Shown piece by piece: positions 52,349-60,015 of a stretch of DNA of 64,000 nucleotides. How positions within the stretch are numbered: position 1 is the first letter of the stretch; every line of letters begins with the position of its first letter. Below the pieces are notes generated by a model. That model was not told the origin of the DNA, did no database searches, and saw nothing but the letters and a program-made list of their open reading frames with translations. Origin of the DNA: Hellea sp. (GTDB lineage: Bacteria > Pseudomonadota > Alphaproteobacteria > Caulobacterales > Maricaulaceae); NCBI GenBank assembly GCA_013002305.1, contig JABDKG010000102.1:1-64000 (forward strand), read 5' to 3'. A program made the position numbers and the translations under genes.

Positions 52349-52788
52349 TAATTCCTTTATTGTTGGGCATTGGATTGATCATCACAACTCTGATCACCCA
52401 GGCTTTGTTTCTGGAATTCGGTCAGTCCATTCTCCAGAGATTTGGCAATCAGATTTTGGGGAAAGGCGGCTGGACCCGCAAAGCCACAATCTTAAGCCTT
52501 ACAATTTTATGGATGTTGGCAGCGCTGAGTATAGCCATTGCGATTTGGGCAATAGCTTTTTTCGTCGTCGGCGCATTTCAGACCTTTGAAGAGAGTCTCT
52601 ATTTTGCCCTTGTGTCTTTTACGACGCTTGGTTTTGGGGATGTGATATTGGAGTATCAGTGGCGCCTCATGGCGGGCATTATCGCGGCTAATGGGCTATT
52701 GCTCTTGGGCCTCAACACGGCAGTCCTGATCGATGTGATGGCGCGAATGCGGGACGGTGATATGCAAACCTATAACGATAATGAGTGA
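52345..52788 (+). CDS. Two-helix potassium-channel-like protein
   Basis: The 147-residue protein has three hydrophobic segments and the pore motif FTTLGFGDVI, an acceptable K+ selectivity filter (TLGFGD in place of TVGYGD). There is no RCK or ligand domain, so it would be a minimal channel. It starts at GTG 52345 overlapping the sirtuin stop by four bases. Its 3' end overlaps the next gene. Linking with a sirtuin may be only genomic convenience. Confidence 0.7.
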   Translation: MIIPLLLGIGLIITTLITQALFLEFGQSILQRFGNQILGKGGWTRKATILSLTILWMLAALSIAIAIWAIAFFVVGAFQTFEESLYFALVSFTTLGFGDVILEYQWRLMAGIIAANGLLLLGLNTAVLIDVMARMRDGDMQTYNDNE

Positions 52789-53242
52789 TATTCATATTTG
52801 GATTGATGCCGATGCCTGTCCGGTGCGCGAAGAGACCTACAAGGTCGCGCTACGTCACAAAGTGCCGGTAACGGTCGTGTCCAACAGCTATTTGCGCGTT
52901 CTCGAACATCCATCGATCAAACGGGTGGTTGTATCGGACGGATTTGACGCGGCTGATGATCATATCGCCGAGAATTGCGGACCGGGAAGTGTGGTTATCA
53001 CAGCGGATATATTGCTCGCGGATCGTATTTTAAAAGCTGGCGCAATGGGTCTCTCGCCCAAAGGCGATCTGTGGACTGATGACAATATCGGGACGGCTAT
53101 CGCGACCCGCGCCATCATGGCGGACCTTCGAGCCGGCGCGATGGGCGAGCATATTGGCGGACCAAAACCCTTTTCCCACGCTGACCGGTCGGAATTTTTG
53201 CAATCGCTTCACACGATGATCGAGCGCGAGAAGCGGGGGTGA
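52781..53242 (+). CDS. YaiI/YqxD family protein (DUF188)
   Basis: The 153-residue protein matches the family pattern: IWIDADACPVREETYKVA, VVSDGFDAADDHIAE, ITADILLADRIL and MGLSPKGDLWTDDNIG. The fold is related to PIN-like nucleases, but no activity is established for the family. I chose ATG 52781, eight bases inside the end of the channel gene. Confidence 0.88.
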   Translation: MSDIHIWIDADACPVREETYKVALRHKVPVTVVSNSYLRVLEHPSIKRVVVSDGFDAADDHIAENCGPGSVVITADILLADRILKAGAMGLSPKGDLWTDDNIGTAIATRAIMADLRAGAMGEHIGGPKPFSHADRSEFLQSLHTMIEREKRG

Positions 53243-53253
53243 CAGACCCCATC

Positions 53254-53370
53254 TCGCTCACCCCGCTGACGAGCGGGGTCCACGCTCATCCCTATAAAAG
53301 GTGCATTATTGTCACTTGAACACTTCTTTGGAACGTTGGCGTGGATACCGGCCTTCGCCGGTATGAGCGG
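53254..53370. repeat. Cruciform intergenic repeat, copy 3
   Basis: This 117-base copy lies between the YaiI gene and the LRAT gene. Outer arms are TCGCTC and GAGCGG. Hairpin 1 is ACCCCGCT-GACG-AGCGGGGT (53260-53279), inner arms are CCACGC (53280-53285) and GCGTGG (53339-53344), and hairpin 2 is ATACCGGC-CTTC-GCCGGTAT (53345-53364). Hairpin 2 differs in sequence from copy 1, but both strands of the stem have changed together. Confidence 0.8.
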
Positions 53371-53426
53371 AAAGGGACTTGAAAATGTTATTGATTATCG
53401 ATAAACAATATGAAAAGGAGTCGATT

Positions 53427-53783
53427 ATGTGGTATAGTCCAGGTGACGTTATCAGTATCCGGGTGGGAACTATCCGCCATGAAGGCATTATGACCGAACA
53501 TGGCCGCGTAATCTGTAACTCACGGCGTTACGGGGGCGTCGCCGAGAAAAGCGTTCGCGATTTCGCCCGGGGCCGCAAAATTACCAATCACGGCGCGCTC
53601 AGCCGGACCAAACCCGGACTTGTTCTGGCGCGTGCCCGGGCACAAATGGGCCGGCGCTATCATCCGGTTACCCATAATTGCGAACATTTCGTCCGCGAAT
53701 GCCACGGCAAAGACCCCTATAGCCCGCAAAAACGCACCGTTTTGGGTTTGGCCGCGCTCGCCGCCGCGATCGCCGCTTTGTGA
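53427..53783 (+). CDS. LRAT-domain (NlpC/P60-like) protein
   Basis: The 118-residue protein starts at ATG 53427 behind an excellent AAAAGGAG site. Its beginning, YSPGDVISIRVGTIRHEGIM, supplies the catalytic His of a permuted papain-like fold, and HNCEHFVRECHG supplies the Cys in the NCEHF motif typical of lecithin:retinol acyltransferase-like proteins. The C-terminus (LGLAALAAAIAAL) may insert in a membrane. Eukaryotic members act on lipids as acyltransferases or phospholipases; bacterial roles are little known. Confidence 0.75.
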   Translation: MWYSPGDVISIRVGTIRHEGIMTEHGRVICNSRRYGGVAEKSVRDFARGRKITNHGALSRTKPGLVLARARAQMGRRYHPVTHNCEHFVRECHGKDPYSPQKRTVLGLAALAAAIAAL

Positions 53784-53870
53784 TCATGATATCTGGCCGC
53801 AGTGCGGCGATCTGACTAATCGAAATTGGCGCAGTCCGTCTTACCTAAAAAGTAGGAATGGAGACCGATT

Positions 53871-54533
53871 ATGCAATTGCAGAGCCGCCCTAAACCGAGA
53901 GCTGTCAATCCCGACATTGACCTAGAAACGCACATCCAGCCCAAAACCATTTCAGACAAAGTCGCCTATGGATTTGTAAGGTTTCTCAGGTTTTTCGCCG
54001 ATAGATTATTTGCCAAACGCTATGGCCACCGCGCTGTCGTTCTTGAAACCGTCGCAGCGGTTCCGGGCATGGTTGGCGGTCTTTGGCAGCATCTTCACGC
54101 ACTCCGTAAAATGCGCGATGATGAGGGTTGGATCCGAACTTTGTTGGATGAGGCGGAGAATGAGCGTATGCATCTCATGACTTTTATCGAGATCGCCCAG
54201 CCGAACTGGTTTGAACGCCTTTTAATCGCGATTGTGCAGCTGATCTTCTACAACGCCTATTTTTTCCTCTATCTGTTTGCGCCGCGTACAGCCCATCGTG
54301 TGGTCGGCTATTTCGAAGAAGAAGCCGTCATCAGCTACACGCAATATCTGGCCGAGATTGATGCCGGAACTCATGAAAATGTCCCTGCGCCGCAAATCGC
54401 GATCGATTATTGGCAGCTACCTTCTGACGCTACTTTGCGCGACGTCGTCATTGCCGTTCGCGCCGATGAGGCCGAGCACAGAGATGTGAACCATTTTATG
54501 GTCGGTCAGATTGACCAAAGACGCGCGGCCTAA
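53871..54533 (+). CDS. aox: Alternative oxidase (ubiquinol oxidase, non-heme diiron)
   Basis: AOX oxidises ubiquinol with oxygen, without pumping protons, and resists cyanide. The 220-residue protein has all four diagnostic iron-ligand motifs: [38 protein letters not shown] and [12 protein letters not shown]. Between motifs two and three is a hydrophobic hairpin ([16 protein letters not shown]) that anchors it in the inner leaflet. ATG 53871 follows GGAG. It is the alphaproteobacterial form related to the mitochondrial enzyme. It follows the LRAT-type gene by 87 bases. Confidence 0.94.
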   Translation: MQLQSRPKPRAVNPDIDLETHIQPKTISDKVAYGFVRFLRFFADRLFAKRYGHRAVVLETVAAVPGMVGGLWQHLHALRKMRDDEGWIRTLLDEAENERMHLMTFIEIAQPNWFERLLIAIVQLIFYNAYFFLYLFAPRTAHRVVGYFEEEAVISYTQYLAEIDAGTHENVPAPQIAIDYWQLPSDATLRDVVIAVRADEAEHRDVNHFMVGQIDQRRAA

Positions 54534-54925
54534 ACTCTCCAGGGCGGGAAGCGGCGGTTGTCGCCCGCGCTGAAAATGCGAATGCGATTGCCCGATGGGT
54601 CGAGAATATCGGCTTCGGTCCAGAGATAGGATTTAAGCTCCGGCGCTGCGATGGGTTTTACACCGACATCTTCCAGAAACGCGGCGACGTCTTCGACTTC
54701 AAAATAAATCAGCGGTCCATCATCCCGCGCCTTCCACCCCGCTTCAACGGCATGCAAAGATAGGGTATCGGGTTCTCCTCCATCACCGCGCGGAAACTCG
54801 AACCGGACATAGCGCGGCGCGCTATCGACAATGACGGTGAGGCCAAGATTTTTGTAAAACACGACGCTGGCAGCCATATTTTTGGCGCCGAGCGTGACTT
54901 GGTTTAGGCGGATTGTGTGGGTCAC
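54530..54925 (-). CDS. VOC (glyoxalase/bleomycin resistance) family protein
   Basis: The 131-residue protein has a paired beta-alpha-beta-beta-beta fold: [40 protein letters not shown] and [18 protein letters not shown]. Metal ligands resembling the family His/Glu are present but not conclusive. It starts with GTG immediately after the TAG of the YjbR gene and ends in a four-base overlap with aox. The substrate is unknown. Confidence 0.8.
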   Translation of the reverse strand: MTHTIRLNQVTLGAKNMAASVVFYKNLGLTVIVDSAPRYVRFEFPRGDGGEPDTLSLHAVEAGWKARDDGPLIYFEVEDVAAFLEDVGVKPIAAPELKSYLWTEADILDPSGNRIRIFSAGDNRRFPPWRV

Positions 54926-55306
54926 CTAACCCTCAAACGGTGGTAAAGCCGCCTGCGCCTTTTTCGTCAGTTTCCCGCGAATGATTTTATAGGCACCTAT
55001 TAAGCGGTGACGGAGCTCGTCCTCATCCACGTCTTCATTGAGCAAAACCCATGAGCGGTGAAAATAAGGAGCCTTGGTTCCGAGCCCGACATCGATTAGC
55101 ATTTGAGCGGTTTCAATTGAGTCGGTTTTGACGGAAACGCCCGGCGTTTTAGAGCCGACACAGGCATACATTTTTCCGCCGATCTTCCACACATCATGTC
55201 TTGGCCCGTCATGGTCAGCGCTCTTACCAACATCTTTCCAGGGATCGGAGTTTTCACTTCCCGGGAGCGAGGCGCATATTTTATTGGTCAGGTCGCGCGT
55301 GGTCAT
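54926..55306 (-). CDS. MmcQ/YjbR family protein
   Basis: The 126-residue protein has the MmcQ/YjbR pattern: ICASLPGSENSDPW, DVWKIGGKMYACVG, YFHRSWVLLNEDVDEDEL and a C-terminal helical end. The fold resembles a CyaY-like domain and some members are suspected to bind DNA, but no function is firm. It is cotranscribed with the VOC gene (zero gap). Confidence 0.85.
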   Translation of the reverse strand: MTTRDLTNKICASLPGSENSDPWKDVGKSADHDGPRHDVWKIGGKMYACVGSKTPGVSVKTDSIETAQMLIDVGLGTKAPYFHRSWVLLNEDVDEDELRHRLIGAYKIIRGKLTKKAQAALPPFEG

Positions 55307-55330
55307 GATCGTAGCCTATCAAACTTTGCG

Positions 55331-55358
55331 CAAAAGAAAAGCCGCCCCGGAAGGCGGC
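55331..55358 (-). terminator. Terminator of icd
   Basis: Read on the minus strand, GCCGCC-TTCCGG-GGCGGC is followed by TTTTCTTTTG. It lies about 25 bases after the icd stop and separates icd from the YjbR-VOC pair. Confidence 0.85.
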
Positions 55359-55383
55359 TTCTCATTCAAAATCGTTGCGAGAC

Positions 55384-56595
55384 CTAAGTCATCCGGCGTT
55401 CGAAGTTTTCGGCGATGGCTTCAAGGTAGCCGGTTGTTGTCAGCCAGCCTTGTGTATCGCCAACCAATAGGGCCAAGTCTTTCGTCATTTGGCCGCCTTC
55501 GATTGTGGCTTTAACCGTGTCTTCGAGGCCGGTTGCGAATTTGACCAATTCTTCATTGTCATCAATGCGGCCGCGGTGCGCGAGGCCCCGAGTCCATGCA
55601 TAGATAGAGGCGGTGGAATTGGTCGAAGTGGCTTCGCCTTTTTGGTGATTGCGATAGTGACGGGTCACTGTGCCGTGGGCCGCTTCGGCTTCCATGGTCT
55701 TTCCGTCCGGCGTCAGAAGGAATGATGTCATCAGGCCTAGCGAGCCAAAGCCCTGCGCGACCGTATCGGACTGCACGTCGCCATCATAGTTCTTACAGGC
55801 CCAGATATAGCCGCCGGACCATTTCATCGCCGCCGCGACCATGTCGTCGATCAAGCGGTGCTGATATTCGCCGCCAAATTCGGCATATTGGTCCGCATAT
55901 TCGGCGTCATAGATTTCCTGGAAGATATCTTTGAAGCGTCCGTCATAGGCTTTGAGGATCGTATTCTTGGTCGACAGATAAACCGGCCATTGACGCTGCA
56001 GGCCATAGGAGAAACAGGCGCGGGCGAAGTCCTGAATCGATTTATCCAGATTATACATGCCCATAAGAACACCGCCGCCCGGGAAGTCGAAAATTTCTTT
56101 TTCGATCACGGTGCCGTCAGCGCCTTCAAACTTCATGGTCGCTTTTCCAGGACCGGGGACGACGAAGTCTGTCGCTTTATATTGGTCACCAAAGGCGTGA
56201 CGTCCAATGACAATTGGCTGGGTCCAGCCCGGCACAAGACGCGGGACATTGTTACAGATGATCGGCTCGCGGAACACAACACCGCCCAGAATGTTCCGGA
56301 TTGTGCCGTTAGGCGAGCGCCACATTTTCTTGAGGCCAAACTCTTCGACGCGCTGCTCGTCCGGTGTAATGGTCGCGCATTTAATGCCGACATTGTGTTT
56401 CTTAATGGCGTTGGCGGCATCGATCGTGATCTGGTCATCAGTTGCGTCGCGGCTTTGAATCGACAGGTCATAGTCCAGAAGTTCGATATCCAGATAAGGA
56501 TTGATGAGGCGATCGATAATCATGTCCCAGATGATCCGGGTCATCTCGTCTCCGTTCATGTTGACGACCGGGTTATTTACCTTGATTTTTGCCAT
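55384..56595 (-). CDS. icd: NADP-dependent isocitrate dehydrogenase
   Basis: Icd decarboxylates isocitrate to 2-oxoglutarate in the TCA cycle. The 403-residue protein is of the mitochondrial-like type [50 protein letters not shown] and VARFFL-type regions of the dimer clasp; [15 protein letters not shown] is the NADP site. I chose ATG 56595, after GAGGA; an extension to 56682 has no similarity. It diverges from trmJ. Confidence 0.95.
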   Translation of the reverse strand: MAKIKVNNPVVNMNGDEMTRIIWDMIIDRLINPYLDIELLDYDLSIQSRDATDDQITIDAANAIKKHNVGIKCATITPDEQRVEEFGLKKMWRSPNGTIRNILGGVVFREPIICNNVPRLVPGWTQPIVIGRHAFGDQYKATDFVVPGPGKATMKFEGADGTVIEKEIFDFPGGGVLMGMYNLDKSIQDFARACFSYGLQRQWPVYLSTKNTILKAYDGRFKDIFQEIYDAEYADQYAEFGGEYQHRLIDDMVAAAMKWSGGYIWACKNYDGDVQSDTVAQGFGSLGLMTSFLLTPDGKTMEAEAAHGTVTRHYRNHQKGEATSTNSTASIYAWTRGLAHRGRIDDNEELVKFATGLEDTVKATIEGGQMTKDLALLVGDTQGWLTTTGYLEAIAENFERRMT

Positions 56596-56665
56596 TTGAT
56601 CCTCTGTATACTTACGATAAATTTGGGGGCATTTAACAGACCTGAAACTAATAGGAAAGACCAAA

Positions 56666-57457
56666 ATGGGCGGAACCGTCAAGGATCAATTAGGCCGGGT
56701 GCACGGCGGCAAGGAAGGGCGTGCGCCAGCGGTAATTCTGGTCACGCCGCAGCTCGGCGAGAATATCGGCGCAGCGGCGCGCGCCATGCTCAATTTTGGC
56801 TTGACAGAGCTGCGTCTGGTTGCCCCGCGCGATGGCTGGCCTAATCCAGCAGCCGAAGCGCCAGCCGCGGGCGCTATAGACGTGCTGAGGGACGCCAAAG
56901 TGTTCGAAACGACAAAGGAGGCAGTCGCCGACCTGTCTTTTGTGCTGGCCGCCACAGCACGCCGCCGCGAACTTGCGATTCCCGTTATTGGCACCGAAGA
57001 CGTTGGCGCAATGCTCCATGCGCATCAGGCGCAAGGGACGCGCTGCGGCATTCTATTCGGCCCTGAGAAGGCCGGGCTTAAAAACTCCGATGTGGTGCTG
57101 TGCAATCACATATTGACCTATCCGATAAATCCGGCTTTTCATTCGCTCAATCTTGCGCAAGCCGTTGGTGTCTTTGCTTACATTTGGAAGTCAGCCGAGG
57201 GCGCCGCCCCGCCGCCGGCTTTTGATATGGCGCCGGCTGATGCGGCCAGCCGCGAAGATCTGGTGCGGATGTTCGAGCATCTTGATGATGAGCTGGAAGA
57301 TAGCGGGTTCTATTATCCCGCGGACAAGCGAACCCTGATGAGCCGTAATATTCGCGCGCCATTTACGCGGGCGAATATGACCGAACAGGAAGTCAGAACC
57401 TTTCGCGGCGTGATTAAGGCGCTCGCCAAAGGACGCGGACGCGGACGGAGAAAGTAG
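56666..57457 (+). CDS. trmJ: tRNA (cytidine/uridine-2'-O-)-methyltransferase TrmJ
   Basis: TrmJ methylates the ribose at position 32 of tRNAs. The 263-residue protein is a SPOUT methyltransferase: [34 protein letters not shown] and the knot motif [18 protein letters not shown]. The basic tail GRGRGRRK likely binds RNA. It diverges from icd and is followed by a small gene. Confidence 0.88.
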   Translation: MGGTVKDQLGRVHGGKEGRAPAVILVTPQLGENIGAAARAMLNFGLTELRLVAPRDGWPNPAAEAPAAGAIDVLRDAKVFETTKEAVADLSFVLAATARRRELAIPVIGTEDVGAMLHAHQAQGTRCGILFGPEKAGLKNSDVVLCNHILTYPINPAFHSLNLAQAVGVFAYIWKSAEGAAPPPAFDMAPADAASREDLVRMFEHLDDELEDSGFYYPADKRTLMSRNIRAPFTRANMTEQEVRTFRGVIKALAKGRGRGRRK

Positions 57458-57599
57458 CGCGCCCAAGCACAGCTAAATCCTTTAAAACATTAACAAAATA
57501 TTTAAATCCCTGCAAAAATGCATAGCTTATAAGGCGACTTTGGCGGTTCTAATTTTGACCGAAAAACTTATATAGAGATCATCTGAATAGGAGATCATT

Positions 57600-57758
57600 A
57601 TGACAACTCAGTTTAACGGTCGCACATTTAAAAATCAGGCGACACACACATTTGGTGAAACTTTTGAAGGTGGCTTTGTCCGCCGTGAGAAAGCTCTCGG
57701 AAGTCTTGTGGTTCGCCGCGATGCTCGTCGGGAACGCCGCAATAATCGCGCGATCTAA
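57600..57758 (+). CDS. Unannotated 52-residue basic protein
   Basis: A short frame opens at ATG 57600, with AGGAG six bases upstream, and stops at TAA 57756-57758. The start reads MTTQFNGRTFKNQATHTF and the end is very basic (VVRRDARRERRNNRAI). A terminator follows 30 bases after the stop, so the gene looks like a complete independent unit. I know no family. The basic tail suggests RNA or nucleic acid binding, but that is only composition. Confidence 0.7.
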   Translation: MTTQFNGRTFKNQATHTFGETFEGGFVRREKALGSLVVRRDARRERRNNRAI

Positions 57759-57767
57759 TCACGCTTA

Positions 57768-58643
57768 TTATTTTAAACCTAATAGTGAGGTCCATCCTGC
57801 AAGGGATGGGCCTTTTTTTATGGCAAAACCCTGTGCTTCGAACGCACGCGCAACCCGGCCAGCCTGTTCATCGAGTATGCCCGACAAGATGACATGTCCG
57901 CCTCCGGTCATCGCGCCCTTGATATCAGGCGCGAGCGCCATCAGCGGTCCGGCTAGAATATTGGCAAAAATCAAATCAAAAGTCTGGCCTGACAAACGCT
58001 GATGGTTAAAGCCATCGGCGTGAAATGCGTCTACTAACGGCCCAACCTCGTTTTGGACCGCATTGTCGAGGCTCACACTCACGGCGTCCGGGTCGATATC
58101 GGTCGCCATTACGGACTGTTTGAGCGATAATGCGGCCGCAATGGCGAGCACGCCAGCGCCGCACCCCAAATCTAAAACCCGGTCGAAATTTGTGCCGTCT
58201 TTCAAAAGCTGATCAAACATCAGCAGGCAGCCTTTTGTGGTGCCGTGGTGCCCGGTGCCGAAGGCCGCCCCTGCCTCTATATGGATCGGCCACGGAATAT
58301 CGTGTGGGACTTTGGCTCTGTCATGGCCGCCAAATATCCAAAACCGCCCCGCGTCGACAGGCGGCAGGCCCTTTTGGCTGAGCGCTACCCAGTCTTCATC
58401 GGGTAATTGGCTGACAAAGCCCTCAACCTCTTTCGGGAGGCACAGCGACTCCAGAGCCGCATTCGCGTCCGCCGCAGAGGCATAGAGCGCCTGAACGTGG
58501 AATATCTCGTTGGTCTCATCATCCTCAAATATGGATACGGCAAGGGCTTCCATTTCGCTGTCAAAACCAAGCTGATCGGACAGATCAAAAATCAGGGATT
58601 TAGGCCCGCGAACGAAAAGCGCGAATGGTTGATTTGACGTCAC
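57768..58643 (-). CDS. prmA: Ribosomal protein L11 methyltransferase
   Basis: PrmA trimethylates lysines and the N-terminus of ribosomal protein L11. The 291-residue protein has an N-terminal recognition domain, PIHIEAGAAFGTGHHGTTKG, the SAM motif VLDLGCGAGVLAIAAA and the catalytic region FDLIFANILAGPLM. It is four bases downstream of the lipoprotein hydrolase gene and may be cotranscribed with it and uvrD. Confidence 0.92.
   Translation of the reverse strand: MTSNQPFALFVRGPKSLIFDLSDQLGFDSEMEALAVSIFEDDETNEIFHVQALYASAADANAALESLCLPKEVEGFVSQLPDEDWVALSQKGLPPVDAGRFWIFGGHDRAKVPHDIPWPIHIEAGAAFGTGHHGTTKGCLLMFDQLLKDGTNFDRVLDLGCGAGVLAIAAALSLKQSVMATDIDPDAVSVSLDNAVQNEVGPLVDAFHADGFNHQRLSGQTFDLIFANILAGPLMALAPDIKGAMTGGGHVILSGILDEQAGRVARAFEAQGFAIKKGPSLAGWTSLLGLK
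57789..57819 (+). terminator. Terminator of the small gene, inside prmA
   Basis: GGTCCATCC and GGATGGGCC (nine-base stem with one G-T pair) are followed by seven T residues. It lies 30 bases after the 52-residue gene and within the 3' end of prmA, which is coded on the opposite strand. It therefore doubles as prmA coding sequence. Confidence 0.85.
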
Positions 58644-58647
58644 CGGT

Positions 58648-60015
58648 TCATTTGCCGGTCTGTACGGCTAAACAGCCCAGGTCATTGCGTTTGCCGTTCT
58701 CCGCGCCGCACAAGATTAATTTTGAGATGCCTTTCTCTTTCATATGGTCTTTGTGGGCTTGAAGGGGGTTTGCGAGCCCAGTGAGAACCCCCAGCATCGG
58801 ATCGGCAAATTCGACCCGGACATCGACAAAGTCAAAGCCGAGATGCTGGCTAAGGGCCTCTCTGGCCGGGATATCAAATTCTCGCTTCGGTTGGTCGGGG
58901 CTCCAATATTGCTGGCTCCAGAGATTCTCAAAAAACGGATTGATCTCATAAGATAGAGAATCGTTGATCTCGGTAAGCGCAATTATTCTTGGGCGTTCAG
59001 AAGCGCCAAACTTGGCGGGCAACATTGCCTCGCCCCGGTTCAGTTCACTCAAAGACAAAAGCGCGATCTGATTGGCCATCATATAAAGTTCGGTTCCAAC
59101 GATCATTTTATCAAGATTATTCGTGGTTTCGTCCGTCATAATATCCCGCATCACGTCAAACATAATCTTGCTGCCGAGACTTTCGCTGACAAATACGAAT
59201 TGATTGGTTGCAATGGGCTGATGTTTAATGGCCGAACAGGCTTTCTGAGCAGAGATAGAATTGTCTTGAATTTCGAATGTCGTGCCGGAGGCGTCGAGCA
59301 GGGCAGCGCACATAGCACCCGTTACAGCGAGGCGAATTTCGCGCCCGGCTGGCCCCAGATACATGACCGCGTCGGAGAACCCGAAATTGACCATTTCGTC
59401 TTTGAGCTTCCGATTATATTTTTTTCGTGTATCGGCAATCGTTAGAGTTTCTTCATTGTCCCAGTCCTGACCGACATGAGCTTCTTGAATTTGATCCCAG
59501 AAAATATCGTCCCAGAATACGCGGTAAACTGTGAATTCGAGATCATCAACAGGACGAAATATTAAGCGATCCATACAGACCAGTTTTTCCACGCGAAGCT
59601 GCGCGCCCGGGATAATGGTTTCATAAATGACGGGCGCTGTCGTAATTTCGATCGACGCCGGATTAGTGATTTCATCACCGCCATCGGTTTCGAGCTTACT
59701 GCATTTGGGTGCAAATCTCGGACCGCTTAGATCATATTTATAGGCTTCGGATACACCTGATACAAACCGGCGGCCGAGAGCGACATTCTTGGGGTCTTCG
59801 GTCCAGCCAATACCGTGGATGTAAAAGACATTGACGCGCTTAATATCGTCAGGTGTCTGGCGGTCTGCCAGACGTTCAATGCCGGCAAATGCACCCATAT
59901 TTGTTGCGTTATCGGACAGGGCATCAATCTGTGAAATTTTCAGGCTCGTGGCGGTTAGGGCACAGCTTGACAGAAAGACGGCGCAGAAAACAAGGATATG
60001 AGTATAAAGCCGCAT
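58648..60015 (-). CDS. Lipoprotein with a probable alpha/beta-hydrolase domain
   Basis: The 455-residue protein has a lipoprotein signal (YTHILVFCAVFLSSC). The mature part has VNVFYIHGIGWTEDP, which looks like the oxyanion-hole HG of alpha/beta hydrolases, and FVFVSESLGSKIMFDVM, a nucleophile-elbow-like SESLG (small residue, Ser, small residue). Six or so cysteines are spread over the chain and could form disulfides in the periplasm. The ATG at 60015 overlaps the uvrD stop (TGATG). I do not recognise the family; esterase or acylhydrolase activity is a guess. Confidence 0.6.
   Translation of the reverse strand: MRLYTHILVFCAVFLSSCALTATSLKISQIDALSDNATNMGAFAGIERLADRQTPDDIKRVNVFYIHGIGWTEDPKNVALGRRFVSGVSEAYKYDLSGPRFAPKCSKLETDGGDEITNPASIEITTAPVIYETIIPGAQLRVEKLVCMDRLIFRPVDDLEFTVYRVFWDDIFWDQIQEAHVGQDWDNEETLTIADTRKKYNRKLKDEMVNFGFSDAVMYLGPAGREIRLAVTGAMCAALLDASGTTFEIQDNSISAQKACSAIKHQPIATNQFVFVSESLGSKIMFDVMRDIMTDETTNNLDKMIVGTELYMMANQIALLSLSELNRGEAMLPAKFGASERPRIIALTEINDSLSYEINPFFENLWSQQYWSPDQPKREFDIPAREALSQHLGFDFVDVRVEFADPMLGVLTGLANPLQAHKDHMKEKGISKLILCGAENGKRNDLGCLAVQTGK

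Noticed and set aside
55858-56844. 328-codon plus-strand frame opposite icd
   Set aside because: It runs antisense through the conserved isocitrate dehydrogenase and into the trmJ start; composition is that of a shadow frame.
57458-57599. Possible promoter TTGACC before the 52-residue gene
   Set aside because: No -10 hexamer lies at the right distance (TATAGA is too close), so I did not list a promoter.
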